From assembly GCF_001894825.1 (NCBI RefSeq), contig NZ_BCWY01000043.1, forward strand, positions 1 through 58,706: a stretch of 58,706 nt of DNA. Reading direction: 5' to 3'. Positions 27,944 to 36,137 of this stretch are shown one piece after another. Origin of the DNA: Rhodococcus jostii NBRC 16295 (GTDB lineage Bacteria; Actinomycetota; Actinomycetes; Mycobacteriales; Mycobacteriaceae). The translations under genes were made by a program, and so were the position numbers. The number at the start of each line of letters is the position of its first letter. Position 1 is the stretch's first letter. A model generated the notes under the pieces. It saw nothing but the letters and a program-made list of their open reading frames with translations, searched no databases and had not been told where the DNA came from.

Positions 27944-29311
27944 TCAGCTCCGCGAGTCGACCAGCTCGACGTCGTCGTCCGGGGTGTCCTCCCGGCTGGC
28001 CGCCCGGTCCAGCGGCGAACCCTCCGAAGTCTCACGCATGAAGAAGTAGACGACGAGCGAGATGGCGATGCACCCGGTCACGTAGTAGAAGAATAGCGAT
28101 TCGTGGCCGGCCCGCTTCAGGGCGAGGGCGACGGTCTCGACGGTTCCGCCGAAGATCGCCAGTGTCAGGGCGTACGGCAATCCGACCCCCAGCGCACGGA
28201 CTTTCGTCGGGAACAGCTCGGTCTTCACGATGGCGTTCACCGACGTGTACCCGGTGACGACGATCAGGCCCAGCATCATCAGCGCGAACGCGACCAGCGG
28301 GTTCGTCGTCTTCCCGAGCACCGTCATCAACGGCACGGTCAGGACGGTTCCACCCACACCGAAGAAGATGAGCAGCTTCCGGCGCCCGATGCGGTCGGAC
28401 AGCGCACCGCCGATCGGCTGCAGCACGATGAACACCAGCAGTGCCGCGAAGTTGATCCACGCCACCGTGTCCTTGGAAATGCCGGAGGTGTTGATCATGT
28501 ACTTCTGCATGTACGTGGTGTACGTGTAGAACGCCACGCAACCACCGAGCGTCAGAGCGCACACCAGCAGGCACTCGCGCGGGTACTGCAGCAGCATCCG
28601 GAGCGAACCTTCCTTCGGCCCGTCGTCCGAGGTGTCTGCGTCACGCTTCGCCTCCACCTCGTCGGTGAACGCCTCGGACTCGTCCATCGTGCGGCGCAGC
28701 CACATCACCGCGACGGCACCGGCGGCGCCGATCAGGAACGGGATCCGCCAGCCCCACGACTGCATGGCCTCCGCCGGCAGCGTCAGCTGCAGGATGATCT
28801 GCACACCCAGCGCGATCAGCTGTCCGGCGACGAGGGTGACGTACTGGAAGCTCGAGTAGAACCCACGCCGTCCCGGCGAGGCGACCTCGGCCAGGTAGGT
28901 GGCGCTGGTGGCGTACTCGCCGCCGACCGACAGTCCCTGCAGCATCCGGGCGATCACCAGGAGCACCGGAGCCACGAGCCCGATGCTCGCGTAGGACGGT
29001 GTGACGGCGATGACGAGCGAACCCGCCGCCATCACGGTCACCGACAGGGTGAGCGCCGAGCGACGTCCGTGCCGGTCGGCGTACCGCCCCATGATCCAGC
29101 CGCCGATCGGCCGCATGAGGAAGCCGACCGCGAACACGGCCGCCGTCGACAACAGCTGCGCGGTCGTGTCGCCCTCGGGGAAGAACTCCTTCGCGAAGTA
29201 CACGCTGAACGCCGCGTAGACGTACCAGTCGTACCATTCGATCAGGTTGCCGACCGAACCCTTCAAAACATTGCCGATGACTCGGCGTTCACCCGTCGAT
29301 GTGGTGCTCAC
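27944..29311 (-). CDS. MHS-family MFS permease (dicarboxylate/osmolyte type)
   Basis: Integral membrane proton symporter, 455 residues, about 12 helices. The N-terminal GNLIEWYDWYVYAAFSVYF is the metabolite:H+ symporter signature seen in KgtP, ProP and CitA-like carriers; RPIGGWIMGRYADRHGRR is the loop 2-3 MFS motif. It is first gene of a probable operon with the response regulator, kinase and TAXI lipoprotein, so it is the most likely transport target of that sensor. Substrate probably a di- or tricarboxylate, by context. Confidence 0.85.
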   Translation of the reverse strand: MSTTSTGERRVIGNVLKGSVGNLIEWYDWYVYAAFSVYFAKEFFPEGDTTAQLLSTAAVFAVGFLMRPIGGWIMGRYADRHGRRSALTLSVTVMAAGSLVIAVTPSYASIGLVAPVLLVIARMLQGLSVGGEYATSATYLAEVASPGRRGFYSSFQYVTLVAGQLIALGVQIILQLTLPAEAMQSWGWRIPFLIGAAGAVAVMWLRRTMDESEAFTDEVEAKRDADTSDDGPKEGSLRMLLQYPRECLLVCALTLGGCVAFYTYTTYMQKYMINTSGISKDTVAWINFAALLVFIVLQPIGGALSDRIGRRKLLIFFGVGGTVLTVPLMTVLGKTTNPLVAFALMMLGLIVVTGYTSVNAIVKTELFPTKVRALGVGLPYALTLAIFGGTVETVALALKRAGHESLFFYYVTGCIAISLVVYFFMRETSEGSPLDRAASREDTPDDDVELVDSRS

Positions 29312-29424
29312 GCGGGACTCCTCTCGATGCCCTGGATCTCTGCGTTCACACCACAGTGGGTCAGGTCACATCGATTCGGAAGGGGTCCGGCGGCTTCCTA
29401 ACATTCCCTTAGGGAAGTCCCCCT

Positions 29425-29464
29425 GTGAGTACTTGTTAACCGCGGGCGGTTAACAAGTACTCAC
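29425..29464. repeat. 40-bp palindromic repeat, copy 1
   Basis: Arms GTGAGTACTTGTTAACCGC and its exact complement, 19 bp each, separated by GG. The stop codon (TAA, 29450-29452) and last codons of the CoA-transferase gene lie inside it. Two more copies lie at 36098 and 45875. Confidence 0.9.
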
Positions 29465-30604
29465 GGCAGGGGTGTCCTCGCCCAGCCGCGGCGGCGCGGT
29501 GCGATAGCTCGCCGGGGTGGCGCTGAGCCGGATCGGATTCGCCACCTGACGCACGGGCTCGTCCCTGCGGCGATCGTCGATCTCGACCACCGGATTCAGT
29601 CCGAGCCGCTCCGCCAGCGCCACGGCGTCTGCGATGTCGTTGAGCGGACCGCACGGGACACCCTGCGCGGTCAGCTTCTCGAACCACACGTCCGCGAAAT
29701 CCGACGCCAGCGCCTCGGTGATGTCCCGGACCAGTTGCTCGCGGTGCGCCACCCGTTGCGTGTTGGTCGCGTACCGCTCGTCGTCGGCAAGTTCGGGAAC
29801 ACCGAGAACCTGCACGAGCGAAGCGAACTGACGATTGTTCCCGACCGCCAGCACGAGCGGACGGTCACCGGTCCGGAACACCTCGTACGGGGCGATGCTG
29901 GGGTGCCGGTTGCCCATCGCCTGCGGAACGACACCCGCGCCCACATACCCGGACGTCTGGTTCACGAGGGCGGACAGCAGCGACGACAGCAGATTCACCT
30001 CGACCCGCTGACCCTCCCCGCTCCGGTCCCGGTGTCGCAGCGCGGCCAGAATCCCGACCGCGGCGTGCAGTCCGGTGATGACGTCGACGACGGCCACCCC
30101 GACCTTCGTCGGAACCCCGGGTTCCGGGCCGGTGATGCTCATCAACCCGCCGACGGCCTGGATGAGCAGGTCGTACCCGGGGAGGTTGTTGTGGCCGCCG
30201 AAACCCGTCACGGAGCAGTAGACGACGTCGGGGTTGATCTCCCGGATCGCGTCGTAGCCGAGTCCGAGCCGGTCCATCGTGCCTGGGAGGAAGTTCTCCA
30301 CCACCACGTCGGCCCGGGCGGCCAGTTCCCGCGCCTGTTCCAGGTCGGCAGGGTCGCGCAGATCCCAGGCGAACGACCGCTTGTTGCGGTTGACGGACTG
30401 GAAGTAGGTGGATTCGTCGCCCACCCACGGCGGACCCCACTGCCGCGTGTCGTCGCCGACGCCGGCACGTTCGATCTTCACGACCTCCGCCCCGAGGTCG
30501 GCGAGCAGCATCGTGGCGTACGGGCCGGCCAGCACCCGGCCGAAGTCGGCGATCAGCAGGCCGTCCAGCGACGCGGTCCCAGCCGACTCGAGCGACCCGC
30601 TCAC
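29450..30604 (-). CDS. CaiB/BaiF family CoA-transferase, glutarate-type by context
   Basis: Class III CoA-transferase, 384 residues from GTG 30604 overlapping the gcdH stop (GTGA). Motifs: DFGRVLAGPYATMLLADLGA, VVKIERAGVGDDTRQWGPP, NRNKRSFAWDL and catalytic-Asp segment GYDLLIQAVGGLMSITG. Coupling to glutaryl-CoA dehydrogenase, as in other bacteria and as with human SUGCT, suggests it makes glutaryl-CoA by transferring CoA to glutarate. Its last residues V-S-T-C and stop are encoded by the 40-bp palindromic repeat, so the native C-terminus was probably altered or capped by that element. Confidence 0.85.
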   Translation of the reverse strand: MSGSLESAGTASLDGLLIADFGRVLAGPYATMLLADLGAEVVKIERAGVGDDTRQWGPPWVGDESTYFQSVNRNKRSFAWDLRDPADLEQARELAARADVVVENFLPGTMDRLGLGYDAIREINPDVVYCSVTGFGGHNNLPGYDLLIQAVGGLMSITGPEPGVPTKVGVAVVDVITGLHAAVGILAALRHRDRSGEGQRVEVNLLSSLLSALVNQTSGYVGAGVVPQAMGNRHPSIAPYEVFRTGDRPLVLAVGNNRQFASLVQVLGVPELADDERYATNTQRVAHREQLVRDITEALASDFADVWFEKLTAQGVPCGPLNDIADAVALAERLGLNPVVEIDDRRRDEPVRQVANPIRLSATPASYRTAPPRLGEDTPAVSTC

Positions 30605-31773
30605 CGGAACGCTGCCTCGCCCGTCAGCGCCTTGCCGATCACCAGCTGGTGTACCTCGGACGTGCCCTCGTAGGTGAGCACCGACTCGAGGTTGTTAGCA
30701 TGGCGGATCACGGGGTATTCCAACGTGATTCCGTTGGCGCCGAGGATGGTCCGGCATTCGCGGGCGATGGCGATGGCCTCCCGGACGTTGTTCAGCTTGC
30801 CCGTGCTGACCTGCTCGGGGCGGGCCTCGCCGCGGTCCTTGAGGCGTCCGAGGTGGTACGCGAGCAGGTGGCCCTTGCCGACCTCGAGGGCCATGTCGGC
30901 GATCTTGACCTGCGTGATCTGGTAGGCGGCGAGCGACTTGTCGAAGACCTGACGGTCCTGCGCGTAGGAGATGGCGGACTCCAGGCAGTCGCGGGCGGCG
31001 CCCATCGCGCCGAAGATGATGCCGAACCGGGCCTCGTTGAGGCAGCCGAGCGGACCGGACAGTCCCTTGGCCTCCGGCAGCATCGCGGAGTCGGGCAGCC
31101 GGACGTCCTCGAGCACCAGTTCGGAGGTGACGGACGCCCGGAGCGACATCTTGTGCTTGATCTCGGGCGCCGAGAAGCCGGGGGTGTCGGTGGGCACGAC
31201 GAATCCGCGGATCCCGTCGTCGGTGCGCGCCCACACGACGGCGACGTCGGCGACGGACCCGTTGGTGATCCACATCTTCGTGCCGTTGAGGATCCAGTCG
31301 TCGCCGTCCCGCTTGGCGTTGGTGCGCATCCCTGCGGGGTTGGAGCCGAAGTCGGGTTCGGTGAGGCCGAAGCAGCCGATCGCCTTGCCCGCGGCCATGC
31401 GGGGCAGCCACTCCTGCTTCTGGTCCTCGCTGCCGTAGTGGTGGATCGCGTACATGGCCAGCGAGCCCTGCACGGATACCAAACTGCGGATACCGGAGTC
31501 GACGGCCTCGAGTTCCAGGCAGGCCAGGCCGTAGGCGGTGGCGCTCATGCCGGCGCAGCCGTAGCCCTCGAGGTGCATGCCGAGCACGCCGAGTTCACCG
31601 AGCCCTTCGGCCAGTTCACGGACGGGCAGCGCCGCCGCCTCGAACCAGTCGCCGATGTGGGGCCGGATCCGGTCGTCCGCGAATCGGCGGACGGTGTCGC
31701 GGATCGCGATCTCCTCGGTGTCGAGCAGCGAGTCGAGGGCGAACAGCTGGGACAGGGACTGCGGGTCGGACAT
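30601..31773 (-). CDS. gcdH: Glutaryl-CoA dehydrogenase
   Basis: FAD enzyme of 390 residues that oxidises and decarboxylates glutaryl-CoA to crotonyl-CoA in lysine and aromatic catabolism. Diagnostic segments: GYGCAGMSATAYGL, FGLTEPDFGSNPAGM, and LTYEGTSEVHQLVIG with catalytic E369. ATG 31773 has GGAGGAAC upstream. It forms a coupled pair with a CoA-transferase downstream and faces a divergent LacI-family gene across 147 bases that contain a palindromic operator. Confidence 0.92.
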   Translation of the reverse strand: MSDPQSLSQLFALDSLLDTEEIAIRDTVRRFADDRIRPHIGDWFEAAALPVRELAEGLGELGVLGMHLEGYGCAGMSATAYGLACLELEAVDSGIRSLVSVQGSLAMYAIHHYGSEDQKQEWLPRMAAGKAIGCFGLTEPDFGSNPAGMRTNAKRDGDDWILNGTKMWITNGSVADVAVVWARTDDGIRGFVVPTDTPGFSAPEIKHKMSLRASVTSELVLEDVRLPDSAMLPEAKGLSGPLGCLNEARFGIIFGAMGAARDCLESAISYAQDRQVFDKSLAAYQITQVKIADMALEVGKGHLLAYHLGRLKDRGEARPEQVSTGKLNNVREAIAIARECRTILGANGITLEYPVIRHANNLESVLTYEGTSEVHQLVIGKALTGEAAFR

Positions 31774-31802
31774 TGTTCCTCCACGGGGCCGGTGGGGCTG
31801 GT

Positions 31803-31830
31803 GTGCAAACGTTCGCGAGAACGATTGCAC
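31803..31830. promoter_or_regulatory. LacI-type palindromic operator
   Basis: GTGCAAACGTTC (31803-31814), spacer GCGA, GAACGATTGCAC (31819-31830): complementary arms with a single mismatched pair. A further GAACGATT half-site follows at 31832. It lies 30-57 bases before gcdH and about 90 before the divergent LacI gene, so it could control both. Confidence 0.6.
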
Positions 31831-31920
31831 GAACGATTTCGTCACGTAGACTAAGGCGCATTCCGGCGGCCGTCAACCACGAGGCCGCCGGGTCCCCATC
31901 CCCGAGCGCGAGGATTGCCC

Positions 31921-32955
31921 GTGAACCTGCCGGACCGCCCGACACGCACCTCCGGGCGTCCGCCTACCCTCCGCGAGATCGCCGAACGAGCCGGTGTCCA
32001 CGTGTCGACGGCGTCCCGGGTGCTCCGGCAACCCGAACCCGCCGACGGCTGGTCCGAGGCGGCGCTGCGGGTCCGCGAGGTGGCGGTGGAACTCGGCTAC
32101 CAGCCCAACCTGTGGGCCGCGAGTCTGCGGACCCGGAAGACAACCACCCTCGGCGTCGTCATGCCGCGCCTCACCGACGGGGTGGTCGCCACCATGTTCC
32201 AGGGCATCGAGGAGACCGCGACGCAGGCCGGCTACTCAGTGCTGCTGTCGAGCCCACCCGACGATCTCGACGCGCAGCGCCGCGCCATCGACTTCCTCGT
32301 CAGCAGGCAGGTCGACGGCCTGCTGCTCAGCAGCCTGCACAGCCCCGGCCGCGAGTTCGTCGACTCACTGTCGGTGGGGGCGCTGCCGATGCTGCAACTC
32401 AACCGGCACGCCGACGTCGGTCTGCCGTTCGTGTCGGGCGACGACCACCGGGGCGGCTACCTCGCCGGGCGGCACCTCCTCGACCGCGGTTTCACCGAGA
32501 TCGCCGTCATCGCCGGACCCGAACACGCGAGCACCTCACGGGACCGCCTCGCCGGTTTCCGTGATGCGCTGGCCGAGAACGGGATCGAACTCGGAGCGGA
32601 TCGCGTCGTCCGCTCCGACTTCGACGTGTCCGGCGGTGTCGCCGCGGCCACGGTTCTCCTGGAACCGGATTCGCGCCCCGAAGCGATCTTCACCGTCAGC
32701 GACACCATCGCGATCGGCGTCCTCGGCGTCGCCCGGGACCTCGGGCTGCGGATACCCGAAGACCTCGCGCTCGTCGGATACAACGACATTCCCGTGGTCG
32801 CCCAGCTGCCGGTGCCGCTGACCACGGTCCGATCACCCGCACGCCTGATCGGCGCCACGGGTGTGCGTCATCTCCTGTCGCTCATCGCGGGCAACGAGGT
32901 GGAATCGGTGAAGCTCCCCGTCGAACTGGTCGAGCGGGCGTCGACCAGGCGATAG
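31921..32955 (+). CDS. LacI-family transcriptional regulator
   Basis: Repressor of 344 residues. N-terminal HTH PTLREIAERAGVHVSTASRVL (about 13-33) followed by a hinge helix region (RTRKTTTLGVVMP) and a periplasmic-binding-like effector domain with VDGLLLSSLH, DDHRGGYLAGRHLL and VGYNDIPV. GTG 31921 is preferred because CGAGG lies 7 bases upstream; TTG 31915 is too close to it. It is divergent from gcdH and so is probably the glutarate-pathway regulator. Its stop abuts the convergent acyl-CoA ligase stop with no gap. Confidence 0.87.
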   Translation: MNLPDRPTRTSGRPPTLREIAERAGVHVSTASRVLRQPEPADGWSEAALRVREVAVELGYQPNLWAASLRTRKTTTLGVVMPRLTDGVVATMFQGIEETATQAGYSVLLSSPPDDLDAQRRAIDFLVSRQVDGLLLSSLHSPGREFVDSLSVGALPMLQLNRHADVGLPFVSGDDHRGGYLAGRHLLDRGFTEIAVIAGPEHASTSRDRLAGFRDALAENGIELGADRVVRSDFDVSGGVAAATVLLEPDSRPEAIFTVSDTIAIGVLGVARDLGLRIPEDLALVGYNDIPVVAQLPVPLTTVRSPARLIGATGVRHLLSLIAGNEVESVKLPVELVERASTRR

Positions 32956-34479
32956 TCAGAGCGTCGCCCGCAGTTCCCGCTTGAGCAGCTTGCCGCTCTG
33001 GTTGCGGGGCAACTCGTCCACGAACACCACCTGCTTGGGCACCTTGAACGGGGCGATGCGCTCCTTGACGTGGGCGATCAACCCGTCCGGGGTCACGCCG
33101 GACGCGTTCTCCCGCAGCACTACCACCGCGGTGGTCGCCTCGATCCATTTGTCGTCCGGCGTCCCGATGACGGCCACCTCGGCCACGTCCGGGTGCGTGT
33201 AGACGGCGTCCTCGACCTCCCGCGACGCCACCAGGATGCCGCCGGTGTTGATGACGTCCTTGATGCGGTCGACGACGGTGATGTACCCCTCCGGATCCCG
33301 CGTCACCAGATCGCCCGAGTGGAACCAGCCGTCGCGGAACGCGGCCGCGGTGGCGTCGGGGTTGTCCCAGTACCCCTGGCACAGTTGCGGTGACCGGTAC
33401 AGCACCTCGCCGGGGGTGCCGTCCGGAACGTCGTTGCCGTCCGGATCCACCACCCGCGTCTCGACGAAGAACACGGCCTTCCCGCACGACGACGGCCGCT
33501 CCTCGTGTTCCTCGGGCTGCAGCACCGTGGCGAGCGGCCCGATCTCGGACTGTCCGAAGCAGTTGTAGAAGCCGAGGTCCGGGTAGCGTTCGCGGAGCCT
33601 GTTCAGCACCGTCACCGGCATGATCGACGCGCCGTACTGCGCCTTCTTCAGAGAGGACAGGTCGCGGGTCTCGAGATCGGGGTGCCCGGCGAGCGGCACC
33701 CACACCGTCGGCGCCAGGAACAGCGAGCCGATGCGATCGGTCTGGATGCGCCGCAGGATCTCCGGGATGTCCGGGGTCTGCATCAGATTCACCGAGGCAC
33801 CCACCGACAGGTAGGGCAGCATGAAGACGTGCATGCCCGCCGAGTGGTACAGCGGCATGCAGATCAGCGGATTGTCGCGCTCGTTCAAAGCGAGCGCGAT
33901 CACGGAAGACACGTACTCGTGCACCAGGCCGCCGTGAGTCATCATGGCGCCCTTCGGCTTCGACGTCGTCCCCGACGTGTACAGCAGCTGGGCCAGGTCG
34001 GTCGACGCGACCGGCGCGGCCACGTCGGGCACGTCGCCGGAGCCGGCGTGGGCGAGCAGGGAGTCCTCGGCGTCGCGCAGGGGCACCACGTGACGCAGGT
34101 CGAGCGCGTCCCGGACCGCGTCGAGCGTGCCGCGGAGCGCAGGGTCGACCAGCACCGCAGCGCTTCCGGACTGCGACACCAGATAGGTCAGCTCTTCGCC
34201 CTTGAGCGCATAGTTGACGGGGACGTGCACGAGACCCGCACGCGCGCAGGCCAGGAACCCGATCGTGTACGCGTCCGAGTTCGTGCCGTACGCGGCGACG
34301 CGTTCACCGGCCGACAGTCCGAGCGACTGCAGGTGGGCGGCGGCCCGGCTGACCGCGTCGTCGAGTTCGCGGTACGTCCAGGTGCGGTCCTCGAAGGTCA
34401 GCGCCCTGCGGTCGGGGAACTTGGCAGCCGAGCGTCGCAGCACTCCGTCGACGGTGTCGGTACGCGCATCCAGACTCAT
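32956..34479 (-). CDS. Acyl-CoA synthetase (AMP-forming), FadD-like
   Basis: Predicted fatty or aromatic acid:CoA ligase, 507 residues. P-loop YTSGTTSKPKGAMMTH (about 168-183), YHSAGMH, CFGQSEIG in the place of YGxTE, the HSGDLVTRD hinge and catalytic Lys in QSGKLLKREL. The layout resembles FadD13/FadD2-like mycobacterial ligases. It stands apart on the minus strand; the next gene upstream is an alpha/beta-barrel protein 47 bases away. Confidence 0.85.
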   Translation of the reverse strand: MSLDARTDTVDGVLRRSAAKFPDRRALTFEDRTWTYRELDDAVSRAAAHLQSLGLSAGERVAAYGTNSDAYTIGFLACARAGLVHVPVNYALKGEELTYLVSQSGSAAVLVDPALRGTLDAVRDALDLRHVVPLRDAEDSLLAHAGSGDVPDVAAPVASTDLAQLLYTSGTTSKPKGAMMTHGGLVHEYVSSVIALALNERDNPLICMPLYHSAGMHVFMLPYLSVGASVNLMQTPDIPEILRRIQTDRIGSLFLAPTVWVPLAGHPDLETRDLSSLKKAQYGASIMPVTVLNRLRERYPDLGFYNCFGQSEIGPLATVLQPEEHEERPSSCGKAVFFVETRVVDPDGNDVPDGTPGEVLYRSPQLCQGYWDNPDATAAAFRDGWFHSGDLVTRDPEGYITVVDRIKDVINTGGILVASREVEDAVYTHPDVAEVAVIGTPDDKWIEATTAVVVLRENASGVTPDGLIAHVKERIAPFKVPKQVVFVDELPRNQSGKLLKRELRATL

Positions 34480-34525
34480 GCACGAAGGTTATAGGACGTC
34501 CAACTACCCCGCCAGAGGTTCGGAG

Positions 34526-35134
34526 CTACCGCCCCGCCGACACCAGCATCGGCGAATGCATGTCGTAGTACGACACGTCGCCCATCAGCCGCCCCTCTTC
34601 CTCGAACAATGACCTCAGGTCGTCCGGTATCTCCAATTTCTCGTGGGACCGGGCCTCCGCCTCGGACGTGAAGTACACCGCCTCGACGTACCCGCCGTCG
34701 CCGTAGGTGCACAACGTTCCACCGAGGATCTCCGGGCGCAGCTGATGAACCTGAGGTTCGGCCTGTTCCAGCAACTCCCGCATCCGACTCACGTCGGTCG
34801 TGTGCCCCTCCATCACCTGCACGAACGTCGCGTCGTCCGAACCGCCACCCATCCACTCGGTGACCTCGGGGCAGTCCATGAAGGAGACCGCTCCGTCGAA
34901 GCAGCGCTCCGTCTCCACCCACCACGCGCCCTGCTCGGGCCGTTCACTGTTCCGCCGGGCCGCGTCGGCGGATTCGAAACGAGCCAGCGCGATGAACGTG
35001 CCGTCGTCGCACAGGCCCTGGGTGCATCCCAGGAAACCCGTCGCCCCGGGGCGCAGTTCCTCGGTCCAGCGATCCATGCAGCGGCGCAGGCCCGCCTCGT
35101 CCGATACCTTTCCTTGAATAATCTGGATGAACAT
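34526..35134 (-). CDS. Double ABM/Dabb-like alpha/beta-barrel protein
   Basis: Protein of 202 residues with two similar halves. Half one opens MFIQIIQGKVSDEAGLRRCMDRW, half two near residue 102 opens TFVQVMEGHTTDVSRMRELL; the shared (F)(I/V)Q(I/V)(I/M)xGxxxD pattern marks an internal duplication of a ferredoxin-like antibiotic-biosynthesis-monooxygenase/Dabb fold. GGGAGG precedes ATG 35134. Half one also has ALARFESADAARRNSERPEQGAWW. No catalytic residues can be named; related folds bind small hydrophobic or haem-like ligands. It may belong with the ligase downstream. Confidence 0.65.
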   Translation of the reverse strand: MFIQIIQGKVSDEAGLRRCMDRWTEELRPGATGFLGCTQGLCDDGTFIALARFESADAARRNSERPEQGAWWVETERCFDGAVSFMDCPEVTEWMGGGSDDATFVQVMEGHTTDVSRMRELLEQAEPQVHQLRPEILGGTLCTYGDGGYVEAVYFTSEAEARSHEKLEIPDDLRSLFEEEGRLMGDVSYYDMHSPMLVSAGR

Positions 35135-35296
35135 CGATGTCACCTCCCGCGGGACGGTCGCCCCGCAGTGAGAACGATCTCGGTGGCCGACCCGTCGCGG
35201 TCCACCGTCAGCGGGCACCGACGGCCCGCGGCCGCAGCCACTGCACACTTGATCCTTCGCCGGTTCGTTGTGCGGCGCAATGCGGGCAGCGAGCCA

Positions 35297-36079
35297 CTAT
35301 TTCCCCTGCCATTGGGGTGTGCGCTTCTCGACGAACGCCTGCATGCCTTCCTGGGCGTCGCAGGTCACGGCGTTGGTGGCCATCGTCTCCGCCATCGCCT
35401 TGTACGCCTCGTCCTGGGGGAGTTCGATCTGGCGGTAGAACGCCTGCTTGCCGATCTTCACGGTGAGCGGGCTGGCCTTCGTGATCTTCCCGGCGAGGGC
35501 CCGGGTCTCCGCGTCGAGGTCGCCGGGCGCGACAACCAGGTTCACCAGGCCCCAGTCCGCGGCGGTCTCGGCGCCGATCGTCTCGCCGGTGAGCAGCATC
35601 TGCAGGGCACGCTTACGTCCGATCGCGCGGCTGAGAGCCACCATCGGGGTGGAGCAGAACAGGCCGATCTTCACCCCGGGTGTCCCGAATACGGCGTTCG
35701 ACGCCGCCACGACCAGATCGCACGAGGCGGCGAGCTGACAGCCCGCCGCGACCGCCGCACCCTGGACGGACGCGATCACCGGCTGCGGAATGTCCTGCAC
35801 GGTCTGCATCATCTCGACGCAGGTGTCGAAGATGGCCTGCTCGTCCTCGAGTGTGCGGCCGATCATCTCCTTCAGATCGTGTCCTGCGGAGAACACCGGC
35901 CCTGCAGCCCTGATGACGACGACGCGGGTGGTGTCGTCGTCGCCCAGCTTCCGAAGCGCTGCGGTGACGTCCCGCATGGCCTCGGACGACAGCGGATTTC
36001 GCTGGTCGGGGCGGTTCAGGGTGAGGAACGCGACGCCGGTGTCCGGCTCGGCAGTGGTCTCCACGAAGTTCTCGGTCAT
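35297..36079 (-). CDS. ECHDC3-like enoyl-CoA hydratase-family protein
   Basis: Crotonase-fold protein of 260 residues. It keeps the oxyanion-hole segments VFSAGHDLKEM (about 63-73) and AAVAAGCQLAASCDL, but the first catalytic Glu is Gln (GCQLA) and the second is Gly (FGTPGVKIG), so it lacks both general acid/base residues of hydratases. The sequence GVKIGLFCSTPMVALSR and ending EKRTPQWQGK closely match the vertebrate ECHDC3 branch. It may act as an isomerase, hydrolase or a non-catalytic CoA binder. Upstream lies palindrome copy 2. Confidence 0.82.
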   Translation of the reverse strand: MTENFVETTAEPDTGVAFLTLNRPDQRNPLSSEAMRDVTAALRKLGDDDTTRVVVIRAAGPVFSAGHDLKEMIGRTLEDEQAIFDTCVEMMQTVQDIPQPVIASVQGAAVAAGCQLAASCDLVVAASNAVFGTPGVKIGLFCSTPMVALSRAIGRKRALQMLLTGETIGAETAADWGLVNLVVAPGDLDAETRALAGKITKASPLTVKIGKQAFYRQIELPQDEAYKAMAETMATNAVTCDAQEGMQAFVEKRTPQWQGK

Positions 36080-36097
36080 GACTACTGCCTACCACCC

Positions 36098-36137
36098 GTG
36101 AGTACTTCTTAACCGCCCGCGGTTAAGAAGTACTCAC
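36098..36137. repeat. 40-bp palindromic repeat, copy 2
   Basis: Arms GTGAGTACTTCTTAACCGC and exact complement, spacer CC. Compared with the other copies, arm base 11 is C instead of G and its partner on the other arm is changed to match. The fumarylacetoacetase stop codon (36123-36125) lies inside it. Confidence 0.9.

Noticed and set aside
29404..29416. TTCCC-TTA-GGGAA inverted repeat upstream of the MHS permease
   Set aside because: Arms of five bases occur often by chance; no second copy or regulator supports it.
35135..35296. Possible small gene between the alpha/beta-barrel gene and the ECHDC3-like gene
   Set aside because: The 162 bases have no ribosome-site-led frame of meaningful length, and I see no clear palindrome or terminator.
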